64,000 bases of DNA from Pedobacter rhodius (GTDB lineage Bacteria > Bacteroidota > Bacteroidia > Sphingobacteriales > Sphingobacteriaceae), in assembly GCF_027213645.1 (NCBI RefSeq), contig NZ_JAPWGL010000003.1, positions 682,001-746,000 on the forward strand. Reading direction: 5' to 3'. The position numbers and the translations under genes were made by a program. The notes under the pieces are model-generated. The model did not search any database, was not told where the DNA came from, and saw only the letters and a program-made list of their open reading frames with translations. Shown piece by piece: positions 18,287 through 25,903 of the stretch (position 1 is its first letter; every line of letters starts with the position of its first letter).

Positions 18287-19102
18287 ATGTCGAAGTTAGA
18301 TATATTTAGAAAAGAATGGCTGGAAGTCGTTTTTGCTGATAAAAACAAAGCTTATGGTGCTTATCAATTAAGAAAAGGTAGCGCCAACAATACAACGAAA
18401 GCACTTTTATACGGTTCAGTTGTATTCTTGATTTTGTTTTTCTCACCAAAAATCTACAGCCTTATAAAGGGTGCTATTCCGGAAGAGGAAAAATTGAAGG
18501 CACAGGAAGTTGTGCTAAGCCCACCTCCTCCTGTTAACCCTGAAACACCGCCACCACCGCCGGTAGAGCCACCGCCACCAAAAGTGGATCAGGTAAAAAT
18601 GCCACCTCCGATTGTAAAACCGGATATTGAAGTGCAGGACGAACCACCTACAGTTGAAAAATTGAAAGAGGCAGATCCAGGACAAAAAGATATTAAAGGT
18701 GACCCTACTGCAGATATTGTTATTGCTGAACCAGTTGGTGAAGGACCTAAGCGTGAAGCTGCAGTTGCTGTAGATGATAATAAAGTTTATGACTTTGTTA
18801 GTATCGAAAAAGTTCCTGAATTCCCGGGCGGTATGTCGAAGTTTTATGCTTTCTTGCAAAAAACAATGAAGTATCCACCGATGGCTCAGGAAAACAATGT
18901 TCAGGGTAAAGTTTGGTTATCTTTCGTTGTGGAGCGTAATGGTGAACTAACTGATATCGTAGTAACACGCGGTTTAGGTAGCGGTACTGACGAAGAAGCT
19001 AAACGTGTACTAAAAGCTAGTCCGCGTTGGGTTCCGGGTATTCAGAACGGTAAACCTGTACGTGTAAAATACAACATCAACATTAACTTTACACTTCAAT
19101 AG
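18287..19102 (+). CDS. tonB: TonB family energy transducer
   Basis: Transduces energy from ExbB/ExbD to outer-membrane receptors. The 271 residues comprise a cytoplasmic N-terminus with KNKAYGAYQLRK, typical of Bacteroidota TonB, one membrane helix (about 40-60), a proline-rich periplasm-spanning region (about 80-115, several PPPP runs), an acidic linker and a C-terminal TonB domain ending in VKYNININFTL. The C-terminal signature YPPMAQENNVQGKVWLSFVV is clear. It is 18 nt behind the second exbD. Confidence 0.94.
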   Translation: MSKLDIFRKEWLEVVFADKNKAYGAYQLRKGSANNTTKALLYGSVVFLILFFSPKIYSLIKGAIPEEEKLKAQEVVLSPPPPVNPETPPPPPVEPPPPKVDQVKMPPPIVKPDIEVQDEPPTVEKLKEADPGQKDIKGDPTADIVIAEPVGEGPKREAAVAVDDNKVYDFVSIEKVPEFPGGMSKFYAFLQKTMKYPPMAQENNVQGKVWLSFVVERNGELTDIVVTRGLGSGTDEEAKRVLKASPRWVPGIQNGKPVRVKYNININFTLQ

Positions 19103-19106
19103 TAGA

Positions 19107-19325
19107 ATGTTAAATTTTGATATTTTTAAGCAAAAATCGCCTAAACAGCGGTTTTTGCTCATTTTAGGCCTAATCATGTTTGTATTTTATTTAGGCATCG
19201 GCCTGGCATGTATTTTCTGGGCAGATTTACCTTTAAATATCGGAAGGCCTTATAAAATAGGTATCGGGATATTTCTAATTATTTATGCTTTTGTAAGATT
19301 ACTAAGCCTCGGAAGGCGTGACTAA
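19107..19325 (+). CDS. Small two-helix membrane protein
   Basis: A 72-residue protein I do not recognise by name. Two hydrophobic segments (about residues 17-39 and 46-64) flank a short loop with LPLNIGRPYKIG. It sits 4 nt after tonB and 6 nt before the PstS-like gene, so it is firmly inside the operon. Small proteins at this position are common in related operons. A structural role in the ExbB/ExbD/TonB complex is possible but unproven. Confidence 0.75.
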   Translation: MLNFDIFKQKSPKQRFLLILGLIMFVFYLGIGLACIFWADLPLNIGRPYKIGIGIFLIIYAFVRLLSLGRRD

Positions 19326-19331
19326 TTATTA

Positions 19332-20231
19332 ATGAGAAACATTCTTTTATTATTTATTGTATTATCACTTTTTTCTTGTAAACGCAAAGAAAAAAGTGGC
19401 GGCATTGAAGAAACCCGCACCAGCGGAACTTTAAAAATGCTTGTTGATGAAAGTGTTGGGCCAATTGTTCAGCAGGAAATTGACATATTTAAATTGGATT
19501 ATCCTCAGGCAACTTTTTTAACAACTTTTAAGCCGGAATTGAAATTGCTACCGGCATTTTTAAATGATACCGCCCGTGTGATTGTTTTACCAAGAATGCT
19601 GACTAAAGCGGAGGAAAAATTTTATAATCAGAGAAGCATAAAAATTAACACATCTCGATTTGCAGTTGATGGACTTGCATTAATTACAAATAAGGGCAAT
19701 ATTGACAGTACAATTAACGTTAAAGATGTAGTAGATATATTACAGGGAAAAGGGTCGGGAAAACAATTGGTATTTGATAACGCTTATTCCAGCACATTTC
19801 AGTATTTTAAGCAATTGGCTAAGCTTAGCCAATTTCCTTCAAAAGACGTTTATTCGAAAAATTCTAGTAATGAGGTAATTAAACTTATTGCAGAAGATAA
19901 AAAATTTATTGGTATTTTAGGCGTTAATTGGCTTTCAGACCGAAACCCTGAATGGCTGAAATACCAGGATAAGGTTAAAATACTGGGCGTAAAAAATTAT
20001 AAGGGTGAACCGGGCGCTGATAAATATTATCAGCCTACGCAAATTAACCTGATAAATGGCGATTACCCTTTTTTAAGAAACATTAATATTATCGACTGTG
20101 AGGGCAGAGATGGTTTAGGCACGGGGTTTGCAGTATGGTTAAGGAGTCAAAGAGGACAGTTAATCGTACTTAAATCTGCATTGGCACCTCATAAATTAAT
20201 GCCACGGGAATTGAACATAACAAAAAAATAA
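19332..20231 (+). CDS. PstS-like phosphate-binding lipoprotein
   Basis: A 299-residue periplasmic substrate-binding-protein fold with a lipoprotein signal peptide (LFIVLSLFSCKRK; lipid anchor on Cys16). The sequence is related to the phosphate ABC transporter substrate-binding family: LVDESVGPIVQQEI near the start, and FVQ-like lobes later. No ABC transporter genes are present; the gene lies inside the TonB operon instead. This context suggests a role tied to TonB-dependent uptake or envelope sensing rather than classical Pst transport. That role is inference. Confidence 0.8.
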   Translation: MRNILLLFIVLSLFSCKRKEKSGGIEETRTSGTLKMLVDESVGPIVQQEIDIFKLDYPQATFLTTFKPELKLLPAFLNDTARVIVLPRMLTKAEEKFYNQRSIKINTSRFAVDGLALITNKGNIDSTINVKDVVDILQGKGSGKQLVFDNAYSSTFQYFKQLAKLSQFPSKDVYSKNSSNEVIKLIAEDKKFIGILGVNWLSDRNPEWLKYQDKVKILGVKNYKGEPGADKYYQPTQINLINGDYPFLRNINIIDCEGRDGLGTGFAVWLRSQRGQLIVLKSALAPHKLMPRELNITKK

Positions 20232-20344
20232 TAAATTGAACCAGGATTGTTTTAAACAATCAAAAATTAGAAAATAGAATATCAGATGAAGGTTGCATGG
20301 CTTATGTAAACTTTATAACCATTAAAAAAACATATTAAAGAACT

Positions 20345-22057
20345 ATGAAAATTTCAAAGAAAGCAATAACCTTAAATGTAGGTTTGGTGTTGATGGGTTC
20401 TGCAGTTTTTGCTCAAAGTTTAACCGACGCGAAAAAAGCGATTGATGCTGAACAATATCAAAAGGCATCTTCAATGCTTAAATCCTTAACAACCTCCCAA
20501 GCGTCTAATGGTGATAATTTTTATAACCTTGGCTTGGTTTATTTAAAGACCGGATATATTGATTCGGCCAGAGTTGTTTTTAACAAAGGTATCGCAGCAG
20601 ATGCTAAAAATGCATCAAATTATGCCGGACTGGGAGAGGCAGATTTATTATCAAATAATCCAACGTCTGCAAAAACAAATTTTGATAAAGCGGTTGCAGC
20701 GGCTCCAAAAGATTACAAAACGTATTTAGCAATTGGGAAAGCGTATTTGGCGCAAGACAAACCAGGTGATGTTGCTTCTAAACCGGATTTCGCAAATGCG
20801 ATTGCAAATCTGACTAAAGCAGATGAATTAGATGCTAAAGATAAAGATGCAGAAGTATTTATTGGTTTAGGTGATGCTTATGCATTGCAAAAGAAAAACT
20901 CTGAGGCAATTGGTCCTTATTTCCGCGTCGCTGATATTGACCCAACAAATAGAAGAGCAACAACGCAGGTAGGTAAAATGTACAAAGAATCCCGTGCATT
21001 TGCTGAAGGCGAAGAGGAATTAAAAAAGGTAATCGCAGCAGATGCCAATTATGGTCCTGCATACCGTGAACTGGGTGAGCTTTACTTACAGTGGAGTAGT
21101 TTTGGTACCGATAAAGAAAAAGCAGCTAAAGGTGTAGAATATTACAAAAAGTATTTAGACCTGACTGATAAATCTTTAGAATCTCAATTGCGTTACATGC
21201 AATTTTTATTCTATGCAAAAGATTTCCAGACACTGGAGCAAGTTGCTTCTACTATTCAGGTTCCTGCTAATGATCCTAAAGGTATTATCGTTTCGAGATT
21301 GAAAGGTTGGTCAGCCTATGAGAATAAAAATTATCCTCAGGCGTTGACTTATTTAACTGATTACTTTGCAAAGCAAAAAGATAAATCTAAAATTTTAGGT
21401 AATGATTATTTGTATTTAGGTAAAGCACAATTAAAAGCAGGTCAGGATAGTTTGGCCGTTGGCAATATCATAGAAGCGACTAAAATTGATTCCAATAACG
21501 CTGATGCTTTAGCAGAAGCTGGCTTAGCGTTAATGAAAGCAAAAAAATACGGTAAAGCAGGTGATTTGTACCAAATGGCAATTAAGTATAATCCCAACGG
21601 GAAAGGTTCACTCACAAATTATTATTATTTAGGTCAGACAAGGTTCTATGAGGCTTACACTGCTCAAAAAGAAAAAAAACCTGTTAATACTGCGCTATTG
21701 GTTGAAGCTGATTCAGCATTGAGTCATTTAAATAAAGTTTCTCCTGAATTTGCACTTGGTTATTTTATTAGGGGAAGAATTGCAAACTTTATGGATGATA
21801 AAACTAGTCCAAAAGGCGCTTGGGTGCCTTATTTCGAGAAATACATTGGTTTAGTTAAGCCCGAAGAAATTTCGGCTAACAAAGCAAATTTATCTGAATC
21901 TTACAACAATCTGGGTTCGTGGTATGCAGAGAAGGATAAGCCTAAAGCGATAGATTACTTCACTAAAAGTTTAGCGCTTGATCCAGCAGATACTTACGCC
22001 GCAGCCAGACTTAAGGAATTACAATCTCCAGCCCCGGCAAAAGGAAAAGGTAAATAA
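20345..22057 (+). CDS. Tetratricopeptide repeat protein
   Basis: A secreted or periplasmic 570-residue protein with a signal peptide (ending AVFAQ) and about ten TPR-like helical repeats. Examples are the repeat around FYNLGLVYLKTGYIDSARVV and the last one near YNNLGSWYAEKDKPKAIDYF. The C-terminus is a short Ala/Pro/Lys tail. It closes the exbB operon and is followed by a strong terminator. TPR proteins usually act as scaffolds, so it may organise the TonB-linked complex in the periplasm; this is inference from position. Confidence 0.85.
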   Translation: MKISKKAITLNVGLVLMGSAVFAQSLTDAKKAIDAEQYQKASSMLKSLTTSQASNGDNFYNLGLVYLKTGYIDSARVVFNKGIAADAKNASNYAGLGEADLLSNNPTSAKTNFDKAVAAAPKDYKTYLAIGKAYLAQDKPGDVASKPDFANAIANLTKADELDAKDKDAEVFIGLGDAYALQKKNSEAIGPYFRVADIDPTNRRATTQVGKMYKESRAFAEGEEELKKVIAADANYGPAYRELGELYLQWSSFGTDKEKAAKGVEYYKKYLDLTDKSLESQLRYMQFLFYAKDFQTLEQVASTIQVPANDPKGIIVSRLKGWSAYENKNYPQALTYLTDYFAKQKDKSKILGNDYLYLGKAQLKAGQDSLAVGNIIEATKIDSNNADALAEAGLALMKAKKYGKAGDLYQMAIKYNPNGKGSLTNYYYLGQTRFYEAYTAQKEKKPVNTALLVEADSALSHLNKVSPEFALGYFIRGRIANFMDDKTSPKGAWVPYFEKYIGLVKPEEISANKANLSESYNNLGSWYAEKDKPKAIDYFTKSLALDPADTYAAARLKELQSPAPAKGKGK

Positions 22058-22078
22058 ATTTTAATTGAATAATTTAGG

Positions 22079-22110
22079 AAAGGCAGAGTTGGTTACTCTG
22101 CCTTTTTTTA
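22079..22110 (+). terminator. Terminator of the exbB operon
   Basis: AAAGGCAGAG, loop TTGGTTA, CTCTGCCTTTTTTT. The hairpin is closely similar to the one at 23024-23055 on the other side of the small XRE/peptide module. Confidence 0.88.
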
Positions 22111-22128
22111 TGAATTAAGTTTAACTAA

Positions 22129-22500
22129 CTATTTGATATTTATGATTTTTTTTAACTCATCAATTTTTAGATTCTTCCGATTAACTTTTGCTTCCAATTC
22201 CACGATCCTTTTTTCTTGCTGAGAAATTATTTTTTTCATCAATTCTATCTCATTGATTGATTCATTTTCTTGTTCTGAAAATGATTGAATAGGTTTTTTA
22301 AAAATTGCTGCTAATTTTATCAACCTATCCATAGTGATTTTGATTCTTCCTGATTCAATTCTTTGATAAGTACTTTGTTCTACGTTGAGTAGTTTTGCTA
22401 TATATTCTTGGCTATAACATTTTTCATCTCTGAATTTCCGAAGGTTTTCATAACTAAAAACTTGTTTCATTTCGAGCCTAGTTAATTTTTTTGATTTCAT
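22129..22500 (-). CDS. XRE-family HTH regulator with leader-like N-terminus and coiled coil
   Basis: A 123-residue DNA-binding protein. The helix-turn-helix covers about residues 18-72 (SQEYIAKLLNVEQSTYQRIE is the core), and a C-terminal charged helix (about 80-123) with heptad-like spacing could dimerise. Before the HTH there is a 15-residue extension containing KKLTRLEMKQVF. This resembles the double-glycine leader of the peptide encoded divergently next door (KILTRKEVKEIF), with 7 of 12 positions identical. The gene is AT-rich, unlike its neighbours. It probably controls the divergent peptide gene and itself through the palindrome at 22541; this is inference. Confidence 0.85.
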   Translation of the reverse strand: MKSKKLTRLEMKQVFSYENLRKFRDEKCYSQEYIAKLLNVEQSTYQRIESGRIKITMDRLIKLAAIFKKPIQSFSEQENESINEIELMKKIISQQEKRIVELEAKVNRKNLKIDELKKIINIK

Positions 22501-22540
22501 AATTAAAAAATTAATATATTAAAAATGCTACCTAATTAAA

Positions 22541-22554
22541 GCATAAGTTTATGC
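22541..22554. promoter_or_regulatory. Palindromic candidate operator between regulator and peptide genes
   Basis: GCATAA-GT-TTATGC is a perfect 6-bp-arm inverted repeat in the 144-nt divergent intergenic region. Its position, about 40 nt from the regulator start and 90 nt from the peptide start, is suitable for an XRE dimer. A TATAAATTTTG segment near 22597-22611 may be part of the peptide promoter. Confidence 0.4.
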
Positions 22555-22644
22555 ATATACTGCTTAATTATATGTTCATTATATTTTACTATGTATAAAT
22601 TTTGCCATAAATTCAAACAAGATTTAATAATTAACTAAGATAAT

Positions 22645-22857
22645 ATGAAAAAATTTGGATTCGGTAATGGAAAAATTTTAACCAGAAAAGAGGTAAAAGA
22701 AATATTTGGTGGTGTAGTGAAATCAGACAATCCAGCATGTCTAGACCAGTGTCAAGATGCAGAAACAGATTGTAATGGTGGAGAAGTGTGTTGGACTGTT
22801 GAAACTGCGGGATGCGAATATCCTTATATGCCCAAAAAATGCGTTCGTATCATCTAA
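22645..22857 (+). CDS. Cys-rich peptide with Bacteroidota double-glycine leader (bacteriocin-like)
   Basis: A 70-residue precursor. Residues 1-23 form a leader of the Bacteroidota double-glycine type, with LTRKEVKEIFGG; cleavage is expected after Gly23. The remaining 47 residues contain six cysteines spaced 3, 6, 5, 7 and 8 residues apart, and are acidic overall. The even cysteine number fits a disulfide-bonded or otherwise modified secreted peptide. No peptidase-containing ABC transporter, immunity gene or modification enzyme is adjacent, so export machinery must be encoded elsewhere. The role (antimicrobial, signal or other) is unknown. Confidence 0.75.
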   Translation: MKKFGFGNGKILTRKEVKEIFGGVVKSDNPACLDQCQDAETDCNGGEVCWTVETAGCEYPYMPKKCVRII

Positions 22858-23023
22858 TTCAATTAGAATATATTTTTAAAATATGTAAGCAGGTAACTGT
22901 AATTAATTTATTCAAATATTCTGAACTTAGTTATAAGTCATGAGTTTTTTGCAAATTAATTAGCTAGTTAAGTTTATATATTGCTTGTTTCATTAGAAAA
23001 CATTAATTATAAAGTTAATTAAT

Positions 23024-23055
23024 AAAAAGGCAGGGTTTTGTTACTCTGCCTTTTT
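23024..23055 (+). terminator. Terminator-like hairpin in front of nuoA
   Basis: AAAAAGGCAG pairs with CTGCCTTTTT around a GGTTTTGTTACT loop. It ends transcription coming from the peptide gene. Its loop carries the TTTG that serves as -33 element of the nuoA promoter. Confidence 0.8.
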
Positions 23056-23067
23056 CTTTTACTTTTG
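23037..23067 (+). promoter_or_regulatory. nuo operon promoter
   Basis: TTTG (23037-23040), 19 nt, TACTTTTG (23060-23067), an excellent consensus match. The predicted transcription start near 23074 leaves a leader of about 12 nt before the chosen nuoA ATG. Confidence 0.7.
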
Positions 23068-23085
23068 CATCAGAAAATAGATGTT

Positions 23086-23457
23086 ATGCAAGCACAAAGT
23101 ACCGCAATAGATTTTTTACCAATTATTTTTCAAGTAGTTGTTGCCCTGGGTTTTGTTGTTACTACCCTGGTTGCTACACACTTTTTAGGACCTAAACGTA
23201 AAACAAGCGATAAACTTGAAACTTTTGAGGCAGGTGTTAAGTCTGTTGGTAATGCCCGTCAACCATTCTCTATCAAATATTTCGTAGTGGCTATCTTATT
23301 CGTGCTGTTTGACGTAGAGGTTATTTTCATGTATCCATGGGCAGTAAATTTCAGAGCCCTAAAAATGGATGGAATGATAGAAATGTTCATCTTCATGGGC
23401 ACATTATTATTAGGATTTATCTATGTTATCAAGAAAAAAGTATTAGACTGGAATTAA
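23086..23457 (+). CDS. nuoA: NADH-quinone oxidoreductase subunit A
   Basis: Inner-membrane subunit of complex I, 123 residues with three helices. Landmarks are KRKTSDKLETFEAGVKSVG in the loop and LFDVEVIFMYPWAV in helix 2, both typical of NuoA. The reading frame extends upstream to 23038, but that part lies in the terminator hairpin and promoter; the ATG at 23086 (MQAQS) gives a normal length. It is the first gene of the nuo operon. Confidence 0.95.
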   Translation: MQAQSTAIDFLPIIFQVVVALGFVVTTLVATHFLGPKRKTSDKLETFEAGVKSVGNARQPFSIKYFVVAILFVLFDVEVIFMYPWAVNFRALKMDGMIEMFIFMGTLLLGFIYVIKKKVLDWN

Positions 23458-23590
23458 TTCTGGTTGCGTGTTTAAGGTTACGAATTGCAGGTTGGATGCC
23501 CTGTCTATATGAAGTATAACCTAAAATTGGCTACTAATTTAGAAAGGTTCTAAATCAAGCCGAACTGGTTTAATTGCCTTTAAAATATTG

Positions 23591-23632
23591 TAAATTTGTT
23601 GCTCATTCTGCAAAGGGATGAGCATTTTTTGT
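23591..23632 (+). promoter_or_regulatory. Possible internal promoter and hairpin between nuoA and nuoB
   Basis: TAAATTTG (23591-23598) matches the -7 consensus and is followed at once by TGCTCAT (23600-23606), an 11-nt loop, ATGAGCA (23618-23624) and six T residues. The hairpin is shaped like an intrinsic terminator or attenuator, 9 nt before the nuoB start. Confidence 0.5.
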
Positions 23633-23640
23633 TTATAAAC

Positions 23641-24183
23641 ATGAGTGAAATTAATATAGTTGATGCGCCTCCAGGAACCGAAGGACCTGGCTATTTTGCC
23701 ACTTCTTTAGATAAAGTGATTGGTTTGGCTCGTTCAAATTCATTATGGCCTCTACCGTTTGCCACTTCCTGTTGTGGAATAGAGTTTATGGCAACTATGG
23801 GTTCTCACTACGATTTAGGTCGTTTTGGTGCGGAGCGCCTTAGTTTTTCTCCCCGTCAGGCTGATGTTTTAATGGTTATGGGTACCATTGCTAAAAAGAT
23901 GGCTCCGGTATTAAAGCAGGTTTATATCCAAATGGCTGAGCCACGTTGGGTGATGGCTGTTGGTGCTTGCGCAAGTAGTGGCGGTATTTTTGATACTTAT
24001 TCTGTTTTACAAGGTATTGATGAGGTTATTCCTGTGGATGTTTACGTTCCGGGCTGCCCGCCAAGACCAGAAGCTATCTTGGATGGTTTCCAGCGTATTC
24101 AGGATTTGGTAAAAAACGAATCCGGAAGGAGAAGAAATTCTGATTATTATAAAGAACTTTTAGGTCAATACGGCATTAAATAA
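23641..24183 (+). CDS. nuoB: NADH-quinone oxidoreductase subunit B
   Basis: Peripheral-arm subunit that carries the N2 [4Fe-4S] cluster next to the quinone site. The 180 residues contain PFATSCCGIEFMA (tandem Cys), GACASSGGIFDTYSVLQG and VPGCPPRPEAILDG, which supply the cluster ligands. The frame is open further upstream, but the ATG at 23641 (MSEIN) gives the family N-terminus. It overlaps nuoC by one base. Confidence 0.97.
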   Translation: MSEINIVDAPPGTEGPGYFATSLDKVIGLARSNSLWPLPFATSCCGIEFMATMGSHYDLGRFGAERLSFSPRQADVLMVMGTIAKKMAPVLKQVYIQMAEPRWVMAVGACASSGGIFDTYSVLQGIDEVIPVDVYVPGCPPRPEAILDGFQRIQDLVKNESGRRRNSDYYKELLGQYGIK

Positions 24184-24683
24184 TGGAAGAAACGACACTA
24201 AATAACAGCATTCACGTCAAACTGACTGAGAAGTTTGGTGAAAAAGTTACTGCCGTTTCTGAGCCTTATGGTTTATTAACTTTTGTAACTTATAAAGATG
24301 TTATCATCAATGTGCTGTCACATCTTAAAGAGGAATTAAAATTTAATTTCCTTACGGATATTACTGCGGTTCATTATCCTGGTAAAGAACACGGTATTGC
24401 CGTTGTTTACCATCTGCATAATATGGTTGAAAAGATTAGAATTAGAATAAAGGTTTTTATTTCTGAACAAAATCCAACTATCCCTACGGCAACAACGGTT
24501 TGGAAAGGTGCAAACTGGATGGAACGCGAAACTTACGATTTGTTCGGGGTTAAATTTGAAGGCCACCCGGATTTACGCCGTATTTTAAATATGGATGATT
24601 TAGGTGTCCACCCGATGTTGAAGCAATATCCATTGGAAGACCCAAACAGAGTTGATAAAAAAGACGAATTTTTTGGAAGGTAA
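24183..24683 (+). CDS. nuoC: NADH-quinone oxidoreductase subunit C
   Basis: Peripheral-arm subunit (30-kDa family), 166 residues, separate from NuoD here, unlike the fused NuoCD of E. coli. The signature is in ERETYDLFGVKFEGHPDLRR followed by PLEDPNR. It is translationally coupled to nuoB (one-base overlap) and is 5 nt before nuoD. Confidence 0.95.
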   Translation: MEETTLNNSIHVKLTEKFGEKVTAVSEPYGLLTFVTYKDVIINVLSHLKEELKFNFLTDITAVHYPGKEHGIAVVYHLHNMVEKIRIRIKVFISEQNPTIPTATTVWKGANWMERETYDLFGVKFEGHPDLRRILNMDDLGVHPMLKQYPLEDPNRVDKKDEFFGR

Positions 24684-24688
24684 TTTAT

Positions 24689-25903
24689 ATGAATCATAAC
24701 CATCCGGTATTTACAGATAACGATCCGCAAAGTGAGCTGGTAACCTTAAACTTAGGTCCAACGCACCCTGCAACTCACGGCGTTTTTCAAAACGTTTTGC
24801 AACTAGACGGCGAGCGTATTGTAAGCGGCGTTTCTACAATTGGGTATATACACCGCGCTTTCGAAAAGATTGCCGAACACCGCCCTTTTTATCAAATCAC
24901 ACCGCTTACCGACCGTTTAAACTATTGTTCTTCGCCGATTAACAATATGGGCTGGCACATGACGGTTGAGAAATTACTGAATATCCAGATGCCAAAACGT
25001 GTTGATTATCTTCGGGTAATTATCATGGAACTTTCCCGTATCGCAGACCACATTATCTGTAATACGATTATTGGTCAGGATACCGGTGCAACAACAACTT
25101 TTCTTTACCTTTTTCAATTTCGTGAGCATATTTACGAAATTTTCGAAGAGGTTTGTGGTGCCCGTTTAACCACAAACATTGGCCGTATTGGCGGTTTCGA
25201 AAGAGATTTCAATGAGATTGCCTTTATGAAAATCAATAAATTTTTGAAAGAGTTTCCTGTTGCTTTAAAAGAATTTGAAAACCTTTTAACACGTAACCGT
25301 ATTTTCATCGATAGAACAGCCGGCGTTGCGGAGGTTACTAAAGAAACAGCGTTGGAATACAGCTGGACAGGGCCGCTTCTACGTGCTACCGGTGTAGATT
25401 ATGATGTTCGTGTAAGCGACCCATATTCTTCTTATCAGGATTTTGATTTCGAAGTTCCGGTTGGGACCAGTGGCGACATTTACGACAGGTATTTAGTTCG
25501 TAACGAGGAAATGTGGCAAAGTTTACGCATTATCGAACAAGCGGTTGTAAAGTTAAAAACAGAACCGAAAGGTATTTTTCATGCTGATGTTCCTGAATTT
25601 TATCTTCCTCCAAAACAAGAAGTTTACAATAATATGGAAGCATTAATCTATCACTTCAAAATTGTGATGGGCGAAATTGATGCGCCAAAAGCAGAAGTTT
25701 ATCATGCTGTAGAAGGTGGAAATGGTGAGTTGGGATTCTATTTAATTAATGATGGCGGGCGTACACCATATCGTTTACACTTCCGCAGACCAAGTTTTGT
25801 AAATTACCAAATGTTTGCACCAATGAGCGAGGGCATGTTATTGTCAGATGCCATTATCAACATGAGTAGTATGAATATTATTGCAGGAGAATTAGATGCT
25901 TAA
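24689..25903 (+). CDS. nuoD: NADH-quinone oxidoreductase subunit D
   Basis: Peripheral-arm 49-kDa subunit that forms the quinone-binding cavity with NuoB, 404 residues. Landmarks are LNLGPTHPATHGVFQNVLQL near the N-terminus, IGYIHRAFEKIAE, and IIGQDTGATTTF. The C-terminus MLLSDAIINMSSMNIIAGELD is typical. Its last 8 bases overlap the start of nuoE. Confidence 0.97.
   Translation: MNHNHPVFTDNDPQSELVTLNLGPTHPATHGVFQNVLQLDGERIVSGVSTIGYIHRAFEKIAEHRPFYQITPLTDRLNYCSSPINNMGWHMTVEKLLNIQMPKRVDYLRVIIMELSRIADHIICNTIIGQDTGATTTFLYLFQFREHIYEIFEEVCGARLTTNIGRIGGFERDFNEIAFMKINKFLKEFPVALKEFENLLTRNRIFIDRTAGVAEVTKETALEYSWTGPLLRATGVDYDVRVSDPYSSYQDFDFEVPVGTSGDIYDRYLVRNEEMWQSLRIIEQAVVKLKTEPKGIFHADVPEFYLPPKQEVYNNMEALIYHFKIVMGEIDAPKAEVYHAVEGGNGELGFYLINDGGRTPYRLHFRRPSFVNYQMFAPMSEGMLLSDAIINMSSMNIIAGELDA

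Noticed and set aside
23038-23085. N-terminal extension of nuoA
   Set aside because: The extra 16 codons lie in a terminator hairpin and promoter; NuoA starts normally at 23086.
23596-23640. N-terminal extension of nuoB
   Set aside because: The extra codons coincide with the hairpin and T run before nuoB, and the family N-terminus starts at 23641.
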